Shown piece by piece: positions 52,370-62,315 of a stretch of DNA of 64,000 nt. Made by a program: the position numbers and the translations under genes. A model generated the notes under the pieces. The model searched no databases, was not told where the DNA came from, and saw only the letters and a list, made by a program, of their open reading frames with translations. This stretch comes from Rhodobacteraceae bacterium QY30 (GTDB lineage Bacteria; Pseudomonadota; Alphaproteobacteria; Rhodobacterales; Rhodobacteraceae). Position 1 is the first letter of the stretch; each line of letters opens with the position of its first letter. The stretch lies in contig CP023454.1 of NCBI GenBank assembly GCA_002356635.1, forward strand, positions 1,224,501 to 1,288,500, written 5' to 3'.

Positions 52370-54673
52370 TTGCAGTCCCCGGAAAGTCAGGGGCAGTTCT
52401 TGGAGAGCGCACTACACAAGGCATCCTGGGACCGGCTCAGCCGGTTGCGTCGGCAACGCCGGGTGCAGAACGTCGCGACCCTGGGCCTTGTGGTCCTGGG
52501 GCCGCTACTGGCCTTTGGCACCTTCATGGTGCTGGGCCCCTATGGACAGGGCGCGAACTCGACCGCGCTTCGTCTGATCCTTCTGGCCGATCTGGTGTAT
52601 TTCCTGCTGCTGGCGGGTCTGGTGCTGGCGCGGCTGGCGGCGATGATCGCGGCGCGGCGCCGCAAGTCGGCGGGATCGCGGCTGCACCTGCGGCTGACGG
52701 GGGTCTTTGCGGGCATCGCGCTGTTCCCGACGATCCTTGTCGCGGTCTTTGCCGGGCTGACGGTGAACATCGGCCTGGAGGGCTGGTTTTCCGACCGGGT
52801 GCGGCAGGTGGTGGGCACCTCGATGGCCGCGGCGGAGGCCTATCAGGACGAACACCGCCGCGACCTGGAGGCGGATGCCCGGGCGCTGGCGCGTTACCTG
52901 AACCTTGCCAAGCAATCCAGTTTCTTCCTGGCCGACGGCGACCTGAGGCAGCTGCTGACGCAAGGGCAGGCGCAGGTGCAGCGCGGCCTGCGTGAAGCCT
53001 ATGTCATCGACGGATCCGGCGAGTTGCGGACGCGGGGCGAACGCAGCTACCTCTTCGACTACGAACGCCCCAGCGCCGACCAGATCGCTCGGGCGCGGGC
53101 CGGTGAATTCGTCCTGATCGAGGACTGGAGCAACAACGAATTCCGCGCCCTGATGCCGCTGGACGCCTTCGTTGACCGTTACCTCTATGTCAGCCGCAAC
53201 GTCGACGGCAAGATCCTGAGCCTTCTGGACGAAACCCGCGCCACGGTGGGCCTTTACCAGCAGCTTGAAGCGTCGCGCGGGCGGGTGCTGTTCGAATTCG
53301 GCCTGGTCTATCTGGGCTTCGCGCTGATCCTGGTGCTGGCCGCGATCTGGATGGGCCTGTGGTTCGCCGAACGGCTGTCGCGCCCGGTGGGCCGTCTGGC
53401 CGGGGCCGCGCAGGCGGTGGGCGACGGCGACCTGGATGTGCAGGTCATCGAAGAGCCGGGCGACGACGAGATCGCGATGCTGGGCCGGATCTTCAACCAG
53501 ATGACGCGGCAACTGAAGGGCCAGCGCGTGGACCTGTTGCAGATCAACGCCCGGACCGAGGCGCAGCGGCGTCTGTTCGACTCTGTCCTCACCTCTGTCA
53601 CCGCCGGGGTCATCGGACTGGACCCCGAGGGCCGGGTCGATTTCCTCAACCGCTCGGCCACCCGTCTGGTGGGCCTGACCGATCGGGACCACGGCCGCGG
53701 ACTTTCCGATGCGGTTCCGGAATTCACCGAACTTTTCAACCGCTTGCGTGACAACGTGAACGGGGCAGCGCAGGAAGAGATAAAGGTATCGCGCGACGGC
53801 CGGCTGGAAAGCCTGCTGGTCCGCATGTCGGAACGCCGCAACCTGGACGGAACGCTGGAAGGCTATGTCGTGGCCTTCGACGACGTGACCGACCTGGTTT
53901 CGGCGCAGCGGATGGCCGCCTGGGGCGATGTCGCCCGCCGCATCGCGCATGAGATCAAGAACCCGCTGACCCCGATCCAGCTGTCCGCCGAACGCATCCG
54001 CCGCAAGTTTGCTCCGATGGTCGGCGAACAAAGCGATGCGCTGGAACAGATGACCGACGTGATCGTGCGCCAGACCAACGACCTGCGGCGGATCGTCGAC
54101 GAATTCTCGAAGTTCGCGCGGATGCCCGAACCCGACCGGCGCGACCACGACCTGACGAAGCTGATGCGCGATGCCGTCACCTTGCAGGATGGCGCACTGC
54201 ATGGGGCGCGCCTGGTGGCCGATCTGCCGTCCGAAGCGGTGATCGCAGAGCTGGATGCGACCATGATCTCCCAGGCGGTGACGAACCTGGTGAAGAATGC
54301 AGGGGAAGCCGTTGAAAGCTATCTGGAAAAGGGCGTACCCGACGGCTACGACCCCGAGGTCCGGGTTTCGATGGCCGCCGCGGCGGACGCGGTAACCATC
54401 CGCATCAGCGACAACGGCATCGGCCTGCCGGAAGACCGGGCGCGTCTGTTCGAGCCCTATGTGACGACGCGCGAAAAAGGCACCGGCCTGGGCCTGCCGA
54501 TCGTCAAGAAGATCATCGAGGAACATGGCGGCACCCTTGTCCTGACGGATGCCGAACCGTTCGACGGCACCGGGCACCGCGGGGCGATGGCCCTGATCCG
54601 GCTGCCGCGCGCCCGGGCGCGCGGCTTGCGAGAGAAAGAAAAGAACGCCGAAATGGCGGGAGGCGGTAAATGA
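52370..54673 (+). CDS. ntrY: membrane sensor kinase NtrY
   Basis: 767 residues from TTG 52,370; TTG 52,403 is a plausible alternative. Membrane segments occur near 38-60, 65-90 and 115-135, then a periplasmic domain, a fourth segment near 305-330, HAMP (about 330-385), PAS (about 395-500), H-box RRIAHEIKNPLTPIQLSAER near 522 and ATPase boxes (NLVKNAGEAVES, DNGIGLPEDRARLFEPY, GTGLGLPIVKKI). It pairs with NtrX. Its stop overlaps ntrX by four bases. Confidence 0.93.
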   Translation: MQSPESQGQFLESALHKASWDRLSRLRRQRRVQNVATLGLVVLGPLLAFGTFMVLGPYGQGANSTALRLILLADLVYFLLLAGLVLARLAAMIAARRRKSAGSRLHLRLTGVFAGIALFPTILVAVFAGLTVNIGLEGWFSDRVRQVVGTSMAAAEAYQDEHRRDLEADARALARYLNLAKQSSFFLADGDLRQLLTQGQAQVQRGLREAYVIDGSGELRTRGERSYLFDYERPSADQIARARAGEFVLIEDWSNNEFRALMPLDAFVDRYLYVSRNVDGKILSLLDETRATVGLYQQLEASRGRVLFEFGLVYLGFALILVLAAIWMGLWFAERLSRPVGRLAGAAQAVGDGDLDVQVIEEPGDDEIAMLGRIFNQMTRQLKGQRVDLLQINARTEAQRRLFDSVLTSVTAGVIGLDPEGRVDFLNRSATRLVGLTDRDHGRGLSDAVPEFTELFNRLRDNVNGAAQEEIKVSRDGRLESLLVRMSERRNLDGTLEGYVVAFDDVTDLVSAQRMAAWGDVARRIAHEIKNPLTPIQLSAERIRRKFAPMVGEQSDALEQMTDVIVRQTNDLRRIVDEFSKFARMPEPDRRDHDLTKLMRDAVTLQDGALHGARLVADLPSEAVIAELDATMISQAVTNLVKNAGEAVESYLEKGVPDGYDPEVRVSMAAAADAVTIRISDNGIGLPEDRARLFEPYVTTREKGTGLGLPIVKKIIEEHGGTLVLTDAEPFDGTGHRGAMALIRLPRARARGLREKEKNAEMAGGGK

Positions 54674-56088
54674 GCGACATTCTGATCGTGGACGACGAAA
54701 AGGACATCCGGGAACTGATCTCGGACATCCTGAGGGACGAAGGCTACAACACCCGGCTGGCCGGCAACTCGGACGACTGCATGGCCGAGATCAACGCGGC
54801 ACCGCCGGCGCTGATGGTGCTGGACATCTGGCTGAAGGACAGCCGGATGGACGGGATCGACATCCTGAAGACCGTGAAGCGTGACAATCCCGATGTGCCG
54901 ATCATCATCATCTCGGGCCACGGCAACATCGAGATTGCGGTCGCCGCGATCAAGCAGGGTGCCTACGACTTCATCGAAAAACCCTTCAACATTGACCAGT
55001 TGACAGTGGTCGTCTCACGCGCCATGGAAACATCGCGGCTCAGGCGGGAAAACGCCTCGCTGCGGCGGCGCGACGTCAGCTCCTCGGAGATGATCGGCCA
55101 GTCTCCGGCGCTGAGGGCGCTGAAGTCGCAACTGGACAAGGTGACAAAATCGAACGGCCGCGTGATGCTGACCGGCCAGCCCGGCGCCGGCAAGGAGGTG
55201 GCCGCGCGCTACATCCACGTCAACTCGAACCGTGCCTCGGCGCCCTTCGTCACCGTCTCGTCGGCCTCGGTCGAGCCTGAGCGGATGGAGGAAGTCCTGT
55301 TCGGCCGCGAAACAGCCGAGCGCGGGGTCGAGAAGGGACTTCTGGAACAGGCGCACGGCGGAGTGATCTACTTCGACGAAGTGGCCGACATGCCGCCGGG
55401 AACGCAATCGAAGATCCTGCGCGTGCTGACCGAACAGCAGTTCACCCGTTCGGGCGGCAGCGACAAGGTGCGGGTCGACTTGCGCGTCATCTCGTCCACC
55501 ACACGCGATCTGCGTCAGGAAATCGCCGCGGGCCGTTTCCGGCAGGAACTGTTCGACCGTCTGAACGTCGTTCCGATCACCGTTCCCTCGCTGGAGGACC
55601 GCCGCGAGGACATCCCCGAGCTGGCAAGTTATTTCCTTGAGCAGTTCAACAGGATGCAGGGCCTGCCCTTGCGTGAACTCTCGGATGAGGCGCAGGCGCT
55701 GATGCAGACGATGACCTGGCCCGGCAACATCCGCCAGTTGCGCAACCTGATCGAGCGGGTGCTGATCCTGGGCGAGGGAACCGGTCCCATCGAGGCCCGG
55801 GAATTGCAGGGGCAGGGTGACGCCGCCCCCGACGACGGGCGGATCATCCTGTCCGGCGCGCTGGCCACCCTGCCGCTGCGCGAGGCGCGGGAACTGTTCG
55901 AACGGGAATACCTGCTGACCCAGATCAACCGCTTCGGCGGCAACATCAGCCGCACCGCCACCTTCGTCGGCATGGAGCGTTCGGCCCTGCACCGCAAGCT
56001 GAAGTCGCTGGGCGTCGTCACGACCTCCAAATCCGGCGGTCGCATCGCCCATCTGGACGAGGACGAGGATCTGGAACTGGAGGAGTGA
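54670..56088 (+). CDS. ntrX: response regulator NtrX
   Basis: 472 residues. The receiver has D52 in LMVLDIWLKDSRMDG. The AAA+ domain (about 140-370) has GQPGAGKEVAARYIH and VIYFDEVADMPPG, and lacks an obvious GAFTGA loop (LFGRETAERGVEKGL in its place), as is common in alphaproteobacterial NtrX. The Fis-like HTH (NISRTATFVGMERSALHRKL) is near 430. Known NtrY-NtrX pairs control nitrogen, redox or envelope functions. The hfq gene follows after 185 bases. Confidence 0.93.
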   Translation: MSDILIVDDEKDIRELISDILRDEGYNTRLAGNSDDCMAEINAAPPALMVLDIWLKDSRMDGIDILKTVKRDNPDVPIIIISGHGNIEIAVAAIKQGAYDFIEKPFNIDQLTVVVSRAMETSRLRRENASLRRRDVSSSEMIGQSPALRALKSQLDKVTKSNGRVMLTGQPGAGKEVAARYIHVNSNRASAPFVTVSSASVEPERMEEVLFGRETAERGVEKGLLEQAHGGVIYFDEVADMPPGTQSKILRVLTEQQFTRSGGSDKVRVDLRVISSTTRDLRQEIAAGRFRQELFDRLNVVPITVPSLEDRREDIPELASYFLEQFNRMQGLPLRELSDEAQALMQTMTWPGNIRQLRNLIERVLILGEGTGPIEARELQGQGDAAPDDGRIILSGALATLPLREARELFEREYLLTQINRFGGNISRTATFVGMERSALHRKLKSLGVVTTSKSGGRIAHLDEDEDLELEE

Positions 56089-56273
56089 GCGCCCGTCACC
56101 CGCCGTTTCCCGCACGGGGGCAGGGCGGGACACGGTTCCGATCTTTCGCGGCGCGCCGGTGATTTCGGACTGGAAACCCGGATCATTGTGCGCATACTTG
56201 GCCACAAGTCTCCAACGCCGCGCGTTTGCGGCCAGAGGGATGCAACAAACGACAAGAACAAGGGTCGACCAAA

Positions 56274-56507
56274 ATGGCCGCCGATAAACAGAACCTCCAG
56301 GATGCCTTTCTCAATCATGTCCGCAAGGCGAAGGTTCCTGTCACGATTTTCCTCATCAACGGGGTGAAGCTGCAAGGCGTGATCACCTGGTTCGACAACT
56401 TCTGCGTGCTTCTGCGCCGCGATGGTCAGTCGCAACTGGTCTACAAGCACGCCATCTCGACCATCATGCCGGGGGCGCCGATCTCTCTTTACGAAGGGGA
56501 AGACTGA
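56274..56507 (+). CDS. hfq: RNA chaperone Hfq
   Basis: 77 residues. The Sm1 motif ([40 protein letters not shown]) and the Sm2 motif YKHAISTI are intact. It forms a hexamer that helps small RNAs pair with mRNAs. The 185-bp gap upstream likely carries its own promoter. hflX begins 59 bases after the stop, the common hfq-hflX order. Confidence 0.97.
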   Translation: MAADKQNLQDAFLNHVRKAKVPVTIFLINGVKLQGVITWFDNFCVLLRRDGQSQLVYKHAISTIMPGAPISLYEGED

Positions 56508-56566
56508 TTTCGGATCCTGACAGCGACGACAGGGATCCCGAACGCGATCCGCATGACCGCAGCGCC

Positions 56567-57913
56567 GTGGTGACGCGGGCCTATGTCCTGCACCCCGACA
56601 TCAAGTCGGTCCGCCATCGGCGTCTGCCCGAACACGCACTGGCCGAAGCGGTATCGCTGGCCGACGCCATGCCCGAGCTTGAGGTCGTGGGTGCCGAGGT
56701 CGTCCGCCTGCCGAAGATGCAGCCTGGCCTTCTGTTCGGGACCGGCAAGATCGACGAGCTGAAGGCGCGGTTGCACGACCTGCACGTCGACCTGGTCCTG
56801 GTCGACGGGCCGGTCAGCCCTGTCCAGCAGCGGAACCTGGAAAAGGAATGGGGCGTCAAGCTTCTCGACCGGACCGGGCTGATCCTTGAAATCTTCGCCG
56901 ACCGTGCCCGTACCCGCGAAGGTGTGTTGCAGGTCGAACTTGCGGCGCTCAGCTATCAGCGCACCCGTCTGGTCCGGGCCTGGACCCACCTGGAACGTCA
57001 ACGCGGCGGCTTCGGCTTTGTCGGTGGCCCGGGCGAGACGCAGATCGAGGCCGACCGCCGCGCCATCGACGAAGAGGTGGTGAAGATCCGCCGCCAGTTG
57101 TCGAAGGTCGTCAAGACCCGCGAGTTGCACCGCGCGGCGCGCCGCAAGGTGCCGTTCCCGGTGGTGGCGCTGGTGGGCTATACCAACGCCGGGAAATCGA
57201 CGCTGTTCAACCGCATGACCGGCGCCGAGGTGCTGGCCAAGGACATGCTGTTCGCCACGCTCGATCCGACCATGCGGGGCATCACGCTGCCCTCGGGAAA
57301 GAAGGTCATCCTGTCGGACACCGTGGGTTTCATCTCGGACCTGCCGACGCAGCTGGTGGCCGCTTTCCGCGCCACCCTGGAAGAGGTGCTGGAGGCCGAC
57401 CTGATCCTGCATGTCCGCGACATCGCGCATCCCGAGACCGAGGAACAGGCCGCCGATGTGGGCGAGATCCTCGAATCCCTGGGCGTGGCCGAGGACGTTC
57501 CGATGTTCGAGGTCTGGAACAAGATCGACCTCCTGTCTCCCGACATGCGGGGCGCGCTTCTGGTGCAGGATGCGCGCACGCCCGGCATCCATGCGGTATC
57601 CGCGCTGACGGGCGAGGGGCTGGATGCCCTTTTGGCCGCGATTTCGGTCGCGCTGGATGATGAACGCAGCGACGCGGTGCTGGAACTTCCGTTCAGCGCC
57701 GGGCGCGCGCGGGCCTGGCTGCACGATCAGGGCGTGGTCGAGACCGAGGAGTTGGACGACAGCGGCTACCGCATCCGCGTGCGCTGGTCGGCCCGTCAGC
57801 GCGCCGCCTATGCCGCGATCGATCCGAACTTCGCCGATCCGGCCGATCCCGCGCCGGACGACGAGGAACCCGTCGAAACCGGTCCCCGCACCCCCTGGAC
57901 CCCGGACGCGTGA
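56567..57913 (+). CDS. hflX: ribosome-dissociating GTPase HflX
   Basis: 448 residues from GTG 56,567. The HflX N-terminal domain is followed by GGFGFVGGPGETQIEADRR, the G1 loop GYTNAGKSTLFN near 204-215, G3 DTVGFISDLP near 251-260 and G4 NKIDLL near 320-325. It splits stalled ribosomes under stress. The frame stays open upstream to the hfq end without an ATG, so a few more N-terminal residues from an unusual start are possible. The EamA gene start overlaps the stop by four bases. Confidence 0.93.
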   Translation: MVTRAYVLHPDIKSVRHRRLPEHALAEAVSLADAMPELEVVGAEVVRLPKMQPGLLFGTGKIDELKARLHDLHVDLVLVDGPVSPVQQRNLEKEWGVKLLDRTGLILEIFADRARTREGVLQVELAALSYQRTRLVRAWTHLERQRGGFGFVGGPGETQIEADRRAIDEEVVKIRRQLSKVVKTRELHRAARRKVPFPVVALVGYTNAGKSTLFNRMTGAEVLAKDMLFATLDPTMRGITLPSGKKVILSDTVGFISDLPTQLVAAFRATLEEVLEADLILHVRDIAHPETEEQAADVGEILESLGVAEDVPMFEVWNKIDLLSPDMRGALLVQDARTPGIHAVSALTGEGLDALLAAISVALDDERSDAVLELPFSAGRARAWLHDQGVVETEELDDSGYRIRVRWSARQRAAYAAIDPNFADPADPAPDDEEPVETGPRTPWTPDA

Positions 57914-58809
57914 GCGGCCACCCCGAGAACCTGCGCGGCATCTTTCTGATGGTTGCCGCGATGGCGGGGTTCGCGGTCGAGGACATGCTCTTGAAATCCG
58001 TCTACGGCCATCTTCCGGTGGGCGAGATCCTGGCGATCTTCGGCGCCGGCGGGGCGCTGGTCTTTGCCGTCCTGACCCTGCGGTCGGGCGCGGCGCTGTT
58101 TTCGCGCCACGCCCTTGTTCCGGCCGTTGCCTGGAAGGCCGGGAACGAGGTTCTGGGCCGGGTCTTCTATACACTTGCGATCGCGCTGACGCCCCTGTCC
58201 TCGGCCTCGGCCATCCTTCAGGCAACGCCTCTGGTCGTGACGCTGGGCGCGGCGGTGATCTTTCGGGAACGGGTGGTCTGGCAGCGCTGGCTGGCGATCT
58301 TCATCGGCTTCTTCGGCGTCCTGGTAATCCTCAGGCCCGGTCTGGAAGGCTTTACCCCGGCCTCGATCCTGGCGGTGTTGGGCACGCTGGGCTTTGCGGG
58401 CCGCGATCTGGCGACGCGGGCCGCACCGAAGACGCTGGGCAACATGGTGCTGGGATTTTACGGTTTTCTGGTGCTGGTGCCGACCGGACTTGCCATGCTG
58501 GCGGTCACGGGGGGCGCGGTCGTTCCCACGGCCTCCGAAGGGCTGCGGCTGGTCGCGGCAATTGGTGTGGGCGTTTCGGCCTATGCCTTCCTGACCGGCG
58601 CCATGCGGATTGGTGAGGTGGCGGTGGTCACGCCCTTCCGCTACACGCGGCTGGTCTTTGCACTCTTGGTGGGGATGGTCGTCTTTCACGAACGGCCCGA
58701 CGCCGCCACTCTGATCGGCGCCGCGATTGTCGTGGCCAGCGGCATCTACACGATCCTGATGTCGCGCCGCCCCGCCGGGCGCCGCGGCACCGCCGCCGCC
58801 ACGGATTAG
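57910..58809 (+). CDS. EamA/DMT-family transporter
   Basis: 299 residues with about ten membrane segments in two EamA repeats (starting LRGIFLMVAAMAGFAVEDML and, after FVPRR-type linkers, near LAVLGTLGFAGRDLATR). The start is GTG 57,910 overlapping hflX. Members export amino acids or metabolites; the substrate is unknown. The last four bases overlap the end of the convergent hydrolase gene. Confidence 0.85.
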   Translation: MSGHPENLRGIFLMVAAMAGFAVEDMLLKSVYGHLPVGEILAIFGAGGALVFAVLTLRSGAALFSRHALVPAVAWKAGNEVLGRVFYTLAIALTPLSSASAILQATPLVVTLGAAVIFRERVVWQRWLAIFIGFFGVLVILRPGLEGFTPASILAVLGTLGFAGRDLATRAAPKTLGNMVLGFYGFLVLVPTGLAMLAVTGGAVVPTASEGLRLVAAIGVGVSAYAFLTGAMRIGEVAVVTPFRYTRLVFALLVGMVVFHERPDAATLIGAAIVVASGIYTILMSRRPAGRRGTAAATD

Positions 58810-61265
58810 TTCGCGGGTTCCAGCCGGGTGATGCCGGTCGCGGCTGCCCGCGCCAGGCCCGGGTCCAGCGACATCGGGATGTATTCGCCCCGCCGCCAAA
58901 GCTCGGACAGGTCATCGTAATGACGGCTGAGCGGATGGCCGGACTGGCCGGTCGAAATGATGAAGACCGAACTGTCGGGATCGGCAAAATCGTAGACACC
59001 CCGGTAGCCCGCGCCGTGGACGTTCAGATAGGGGTTCGGGCCGGTGCCCTTGGTCAGGCCGCGCATCAGCGTGAAATCCCCGCCCGAGGTCGACTGGCGG
59101 ATGTTCACGAACCAGTTCACCACCGGCATGTCGCCCAGAACGGGATGGTCGTGCGTGGCCTGGTGCAGGTCGCCCCAGCGCCAGCTTTCGATCCGGGCGC
59201 CATAACGTTCCGACAGCCACAGCAGCGCGTCGTCCAACGCCAGCCGCGAAATGTCCGTACAGGTCTCGACCGGGGCGGATTGCATGACGTCGCACCATTT
59301 CCCGGCGCCGTCGATGTTGCGGAACACCCGTTCGATGAACAGCGGCTCGACATGGCTGAAGGCGTCGGCAAGCGGTCCAAGCTCGTCCTGGATCAGCCGG
59401 GCCTGCACGGCGCGCAGCCAGGCGGCATAGATCAGCGGCTCGGGCAGGTGCTCGTTCATCTCGCCGTCCCACTTGGCCAGCAGTTCAAGCGCCCGCTGCC
59501 GCTGCCGTTCCGGCGTGCCCTCGGCGGCGGCTTGGCCCGTGAACCACAGGTCGCGGCCGACCAGCGGCAGAAGGTTCCGCGCCGCGGGTGAAACGGTGTC
59601 CAGTTGCGCGGCGATGAAGCTGTCGCGCGAATGCACTTCGCGTTCCTGCATCAGGCGCGTCCAGCGCTGGATGCGCTGGCTGTCGCCCCAGTCGAAGGTC
59701 AGGTGGTTGGGGAAAGGACGGTCGATGGTCTTGTTGTTGGTGTTGCCGACGATTCCGCCCGACGGATTTTCAAATCGCGGGTTGTCGCTGTAGGGCAGGG
59801 TGCCCTGCCACTGGTTCTCGGGCAGCCAGCCGGGGCTGGGCATCCGGCCTTGGGTCTGGTGGCGGGCATCGCGCTTCGGCATGCGGCCGAACATTGCCAT
59901 CGCCACGCCGTCCTTGTCGGCCATCGTCACGTTCTGCGCCGGGGCCACGAACAGCTCGCCCGCGGCGATGCCGGCCCGGATCGTGTGCGCCTTCATCAGC
60001 CGGATCGCCGCCGTCATCGTGGTGTCGGCGCTATCCAGAACCGTCCAGTTGAGCGAGGTGACATTCCCCCGCGGGGTGACCGAGGCAAGGTCGTAATGCG
60101 TGCCCGGCAGGACGGGGCCGTTGTCCGTCCAGCGCAGGGTCAGCGTCACCGGCGCCTCGTCCTTGATGGCGATGATCGTCTTTTTCGTCACGAAGGGCTT
60201 CCAGCCCGCCGCGGTCCGATAGCGGCCCGGGTCGGCGGGGTTCAGTTCCTCGATATGGGCATCCTGATCGTCGAGGTAGCTTGAGGTGATGCCCCAGCCA
60301 AGACCGGCATTGCGCCCGGCCAGGATCGCCGGAATGCCGGGGATCGTCGCGCCGATGACGCCGCCCGAGGTCAGCTCCAGCCGGGCCAGATACCACAGTG
60401 CGGGGGCCGAGAAATCCACATGCGGGTCATTGGCCAGAAGCGACCCCCCGGCCGCCGAGCGCGCTGGCGCCGCCGCCCAGGCGTTCGAGGCGCCGGCAAA
60501 GGCGCGGCGCGGGAAGGGCGACAGCGGGTCCACCGGAATGTCCAGCGCGGCATGGCTGGCCTCGACCCCCGGCACGACGCTGCCATAGGGGGGCAGGGCA
60601 GCGATGCCTGCGCCCGGAACCTCGGGGAGAAGGTCGTTCGCCCAGGTCTTCGACAGCATCGACACGCGGGCGCGCAGCACCTCGTCCTCCAGCTGCGAGG
60701 ACATCTTTACCGCGAGTAACTTCATCAGCGCGATGGAGTCGGCAGGCTGCCAGTAGGAAATCGGGTTCGAGAACAGGAAGAATTCCGGCGCGCCCCGGCC
60801 TTTGGCCTGTTCGTTGATGACGCGGATCCATTCGTTCACCCCGGCGGAATAGGCCTCCAGCGCGGCGCGGGTGTCGTCGTCCTGCGCCGGGACGGACTGT
60901 TCGGCCAGGCCGTACAGATCAAGCCGCCGCATCAGGTCATCCGTACCCAGCGTCCGCTTGCCGAACACCTCGGACAGCCGCCCCTGGGCGGTGCGGCGCA
61001 GGATGACCATCTGCCACAGCCGGTCCTGCGCGTGGGCAAAGCCCAGCGCATAGAACACGTCCCGGTCCGAGGCGCCGAAGATATGCGGCACGTCGGCGGT
61101 GTCGCGCACCACCTCGACCGGGGCCGACAGCCCCGTCACCCTGTAGGTCGCGTCATAGTCGGGCAGGGAGCGCGCGGCGAAGTAATAGACCATCCCCGCA
61201 GCGACAAGGGCCAGAAGCAGCAGGGCCGAGACAATGCGCGTAAGCCAGCGGAAGGCGGTCAGCAT
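58806..61265 (-). CDS. penicillin acylase family protein (Ntn hydrolase)
   Basis: 819 residues. A membrane anchor or signal segment (ALLLLALVAAGMVYYFAA) is near 14-32. The A-chain holds VRDTADVPHIFGASDRDVFY and ALGFAHAQDRLWQM. GASNAWAAAP near residue 258 gives the N-terminal nucleophile Ser of the B-chain after self-cleavage. Family members hydrolyse beta-lactams or N-acyl-homoserine lactones; which applies is not clear. ATG 61,265 was chosen as the start of the hydrophobic segment. Confidence 0.9.
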   Translation of the reverse strand: MLTAFRWLTRIVSALLLLALVAAGMVYYFAARSLPDYDATYRVTGLSAPVEVVRDTADVPHIFGASDRDVFYALGFAHAQDRLWQMVILRRTAQGRLSEVFGKRTLGTDDLMRRLDLYGLAEQSVPAQDDDTRAALEAYSAGVNEWIRVINEQAKGRGAPEFFLFSNPISYWQPADSIALMKLLAVKMSSQLEDEVLRARVSMLSKTWANDLLPEVPGAGIAALPPYGSVVPGVEASHAALDIPVDPLSPFPRRAFAGASNAWAAAPARSAAGGSLLANDPHVDFSAPALWYLARLELTSGGVIGATIPGIPAILAGRNAGLGWGITSSYLDDQDAHIEELNPADPGRYRTAAGWKPFVTKKTIIAIKDEAPVTLTLRWTDNGPVLPGTHYDLASVTPRGNVTSLNWTVLDSADTTMTAAIRLMKAHTIRAGIAAGELFVAPAQNVTMADKDGVAMAMFGRMPKRDARHQTQGRMPSPGWLPENQWQGTLPYSDNPRFENPSGGIVGNTNNKTIDRPFPNHLTFDWGDSQRIQRWTRLMQEREVHSRDSFIAAQLDTVSPAARNLLPLVGRDLWFTGQAAAEGTPERQRQRALELLAKWDGEMNEHLPEPLIYAAWLRAVQARLIQDELGPLADAFSHVEPLFIERVFRNIDGAGKWCDVMQSAPVETCTDISRLALDDALLWLSERYGARIESWRWGDLHQATHDHPVLGDMPVVNWFVNIRQSTSGGDFTLMRGLTKGTGPNPYLNVHGAGYRGVYDFADPDSSVFIISTGQSGHPLSRHYDDLSELWRRGEYIPMSLDPGLARAAATGITRLEPAN

Positions 61266-61402
61266 CGGGGGCGGCCTCTTGGTTCCGGGATGGCGTTCCG
61301 GCCTTTCGGGCACAAGGCCCCGGCGGTCGCGGTTGACGCGCAGTGCAGGCCGGGTAACTAGGACAGAACGGATCGGATCGCAACTGTCAGGGAGGACGGG
61401 GC

Positions 61403-62278
61403 ATGGCCAGGGTGGCGTTTCTGGGATTGGGCGTGATGGGGTTTCCGATGGCGCGCCATCTGGCCGCCAAGGGGCATGACGTGACAGTTTACAACCGCAC
61501 CGGCGCCAAGGCGGCGGACTGGGTGGCCCGGCACGGGGGACGGGCGGCGGCGACACCGGCCCAGGCGGCGACGGGGGCCGAATTCGTCATGGCCTGCGTG
61601 GGCAACGATGACGACCTGCGCAGCGTCTGCCTGGGGGACGAGGGCGCCTTCGCCGGAATGGCGCCGGGAACGGTCTTCGTGGATCACACCACGGTTTCCG
61701 CCAGCGTGACGCGGGAACTGGCCGCCGCTGCGGGCGACCGGGGGCTGGGCTTCGTGGATGCACCTGTCTCGGGCGGGCAGGCGGGGGCGGAAAACGGTGT
61801 CCTTTCGGTGATGTGCGGCGGACGCGCCGAAGACTACGTCCGGGCCGAGCCGATCATCGCGGCCTACGCCCGCATTTGTCGGCGTCTGGGCGACAGCGGC
61901 GCGGGGCAGCTGGCGAAGATGGTCAACCAGATCTGCATCGCGGGCCTGGTGCAGGGCCTCGCCGAGGGCCTGAGCTTTGCCGAAAAGGCCGGCCTGGACA
62001 TCGGCGAACTGGTCGAGGTCATCAGCCAGGGCGCGGCCGGAAGCTGGCAGATGGCAAACCGCCACAAGACCATGGCGGAAGGCAAGTATGACTTCGGCTT
62101 CGCGGTCGACTGGATGCGCAAGGATCTGGGAATTTGCCTGGCCGCCGGCGATGACCTGGGCGTCAGCCTGCCGGTCACCGCGCTGGTGGACCAGTTCTAC
62201 AAGGATGTGCAGGCGATGGGCGGCCAGCGCTGGGACACGTCCAGCCTGATCGCGCGGTTGCGCAAGCTGAACGGCTGA
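61403..62278 (+). CDS. NAD(P)-dependent beta-hydroxyacid dehydrogenase
   Basis: 291 residues. VAFLGLGVMGFPMARHLAAK is the Rossmann NAD(P) site, GFVDAPVSGGQAGAENGVLS near 115-134 the substrate-binding signature, and AKMVNQICIAGLVQGLAEGL near 170-189 holds the catalytic Lys. Close relatives are 3-hydroxyisobutyrate and tartronate semialdehyde reductases; the exact substrate is not determined. It is divergent from the acylase gene. Confidence 0.9.
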   Translation: MARVAFLGLGVMGFPMARHLAAKGHDVTVYNRTGAKAADWVARHGGRAAATPAQAATGAEFVMACVGNDDDLRSVCLGDEGAFAGMAPGTVFVDHTTVSASVTRELAAAAGDRGLGFVDAPVSGGQAGAENGVLSVMCGGRAEDYVRAEPIIAAYARICRRLGDSGAGQLAKMVNQICIAGLVQGLAEGLSFAEKAGLDIGELVEVISQGAAGSWQMANRHKTMAEGKYDFGFAVDWMRKDLGICLAAGDDLGVSLPVTALVDQFYKDVQAMGGQRWDTSSLIARLRKLNG

Positions 62279-62293
62279 ACGGGGCAGGGGGGG

Positions 62294-62314
62294 GGCGGCA
62301 GGCGCCCCGCCGCC
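62294..62314. terminator. possible bidirectional terminator hairpin
   Basis: GGCGGC and GCCGCC arms with a GC-rich loop lie between the convergent dehydrogenase and lipoprotein genes, followed by TTTA. The short T-run makes this tentative. It is largely outside both coding regions. Confidence 0.4.
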
Positions 62315-62315
62315 T

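Noticed and set aside
52505-54577. 690-codon open frame opposite ntrY
   Set aside because: Antisense shadow with no domain; the plus-strand histidine kinase motifs are clear.
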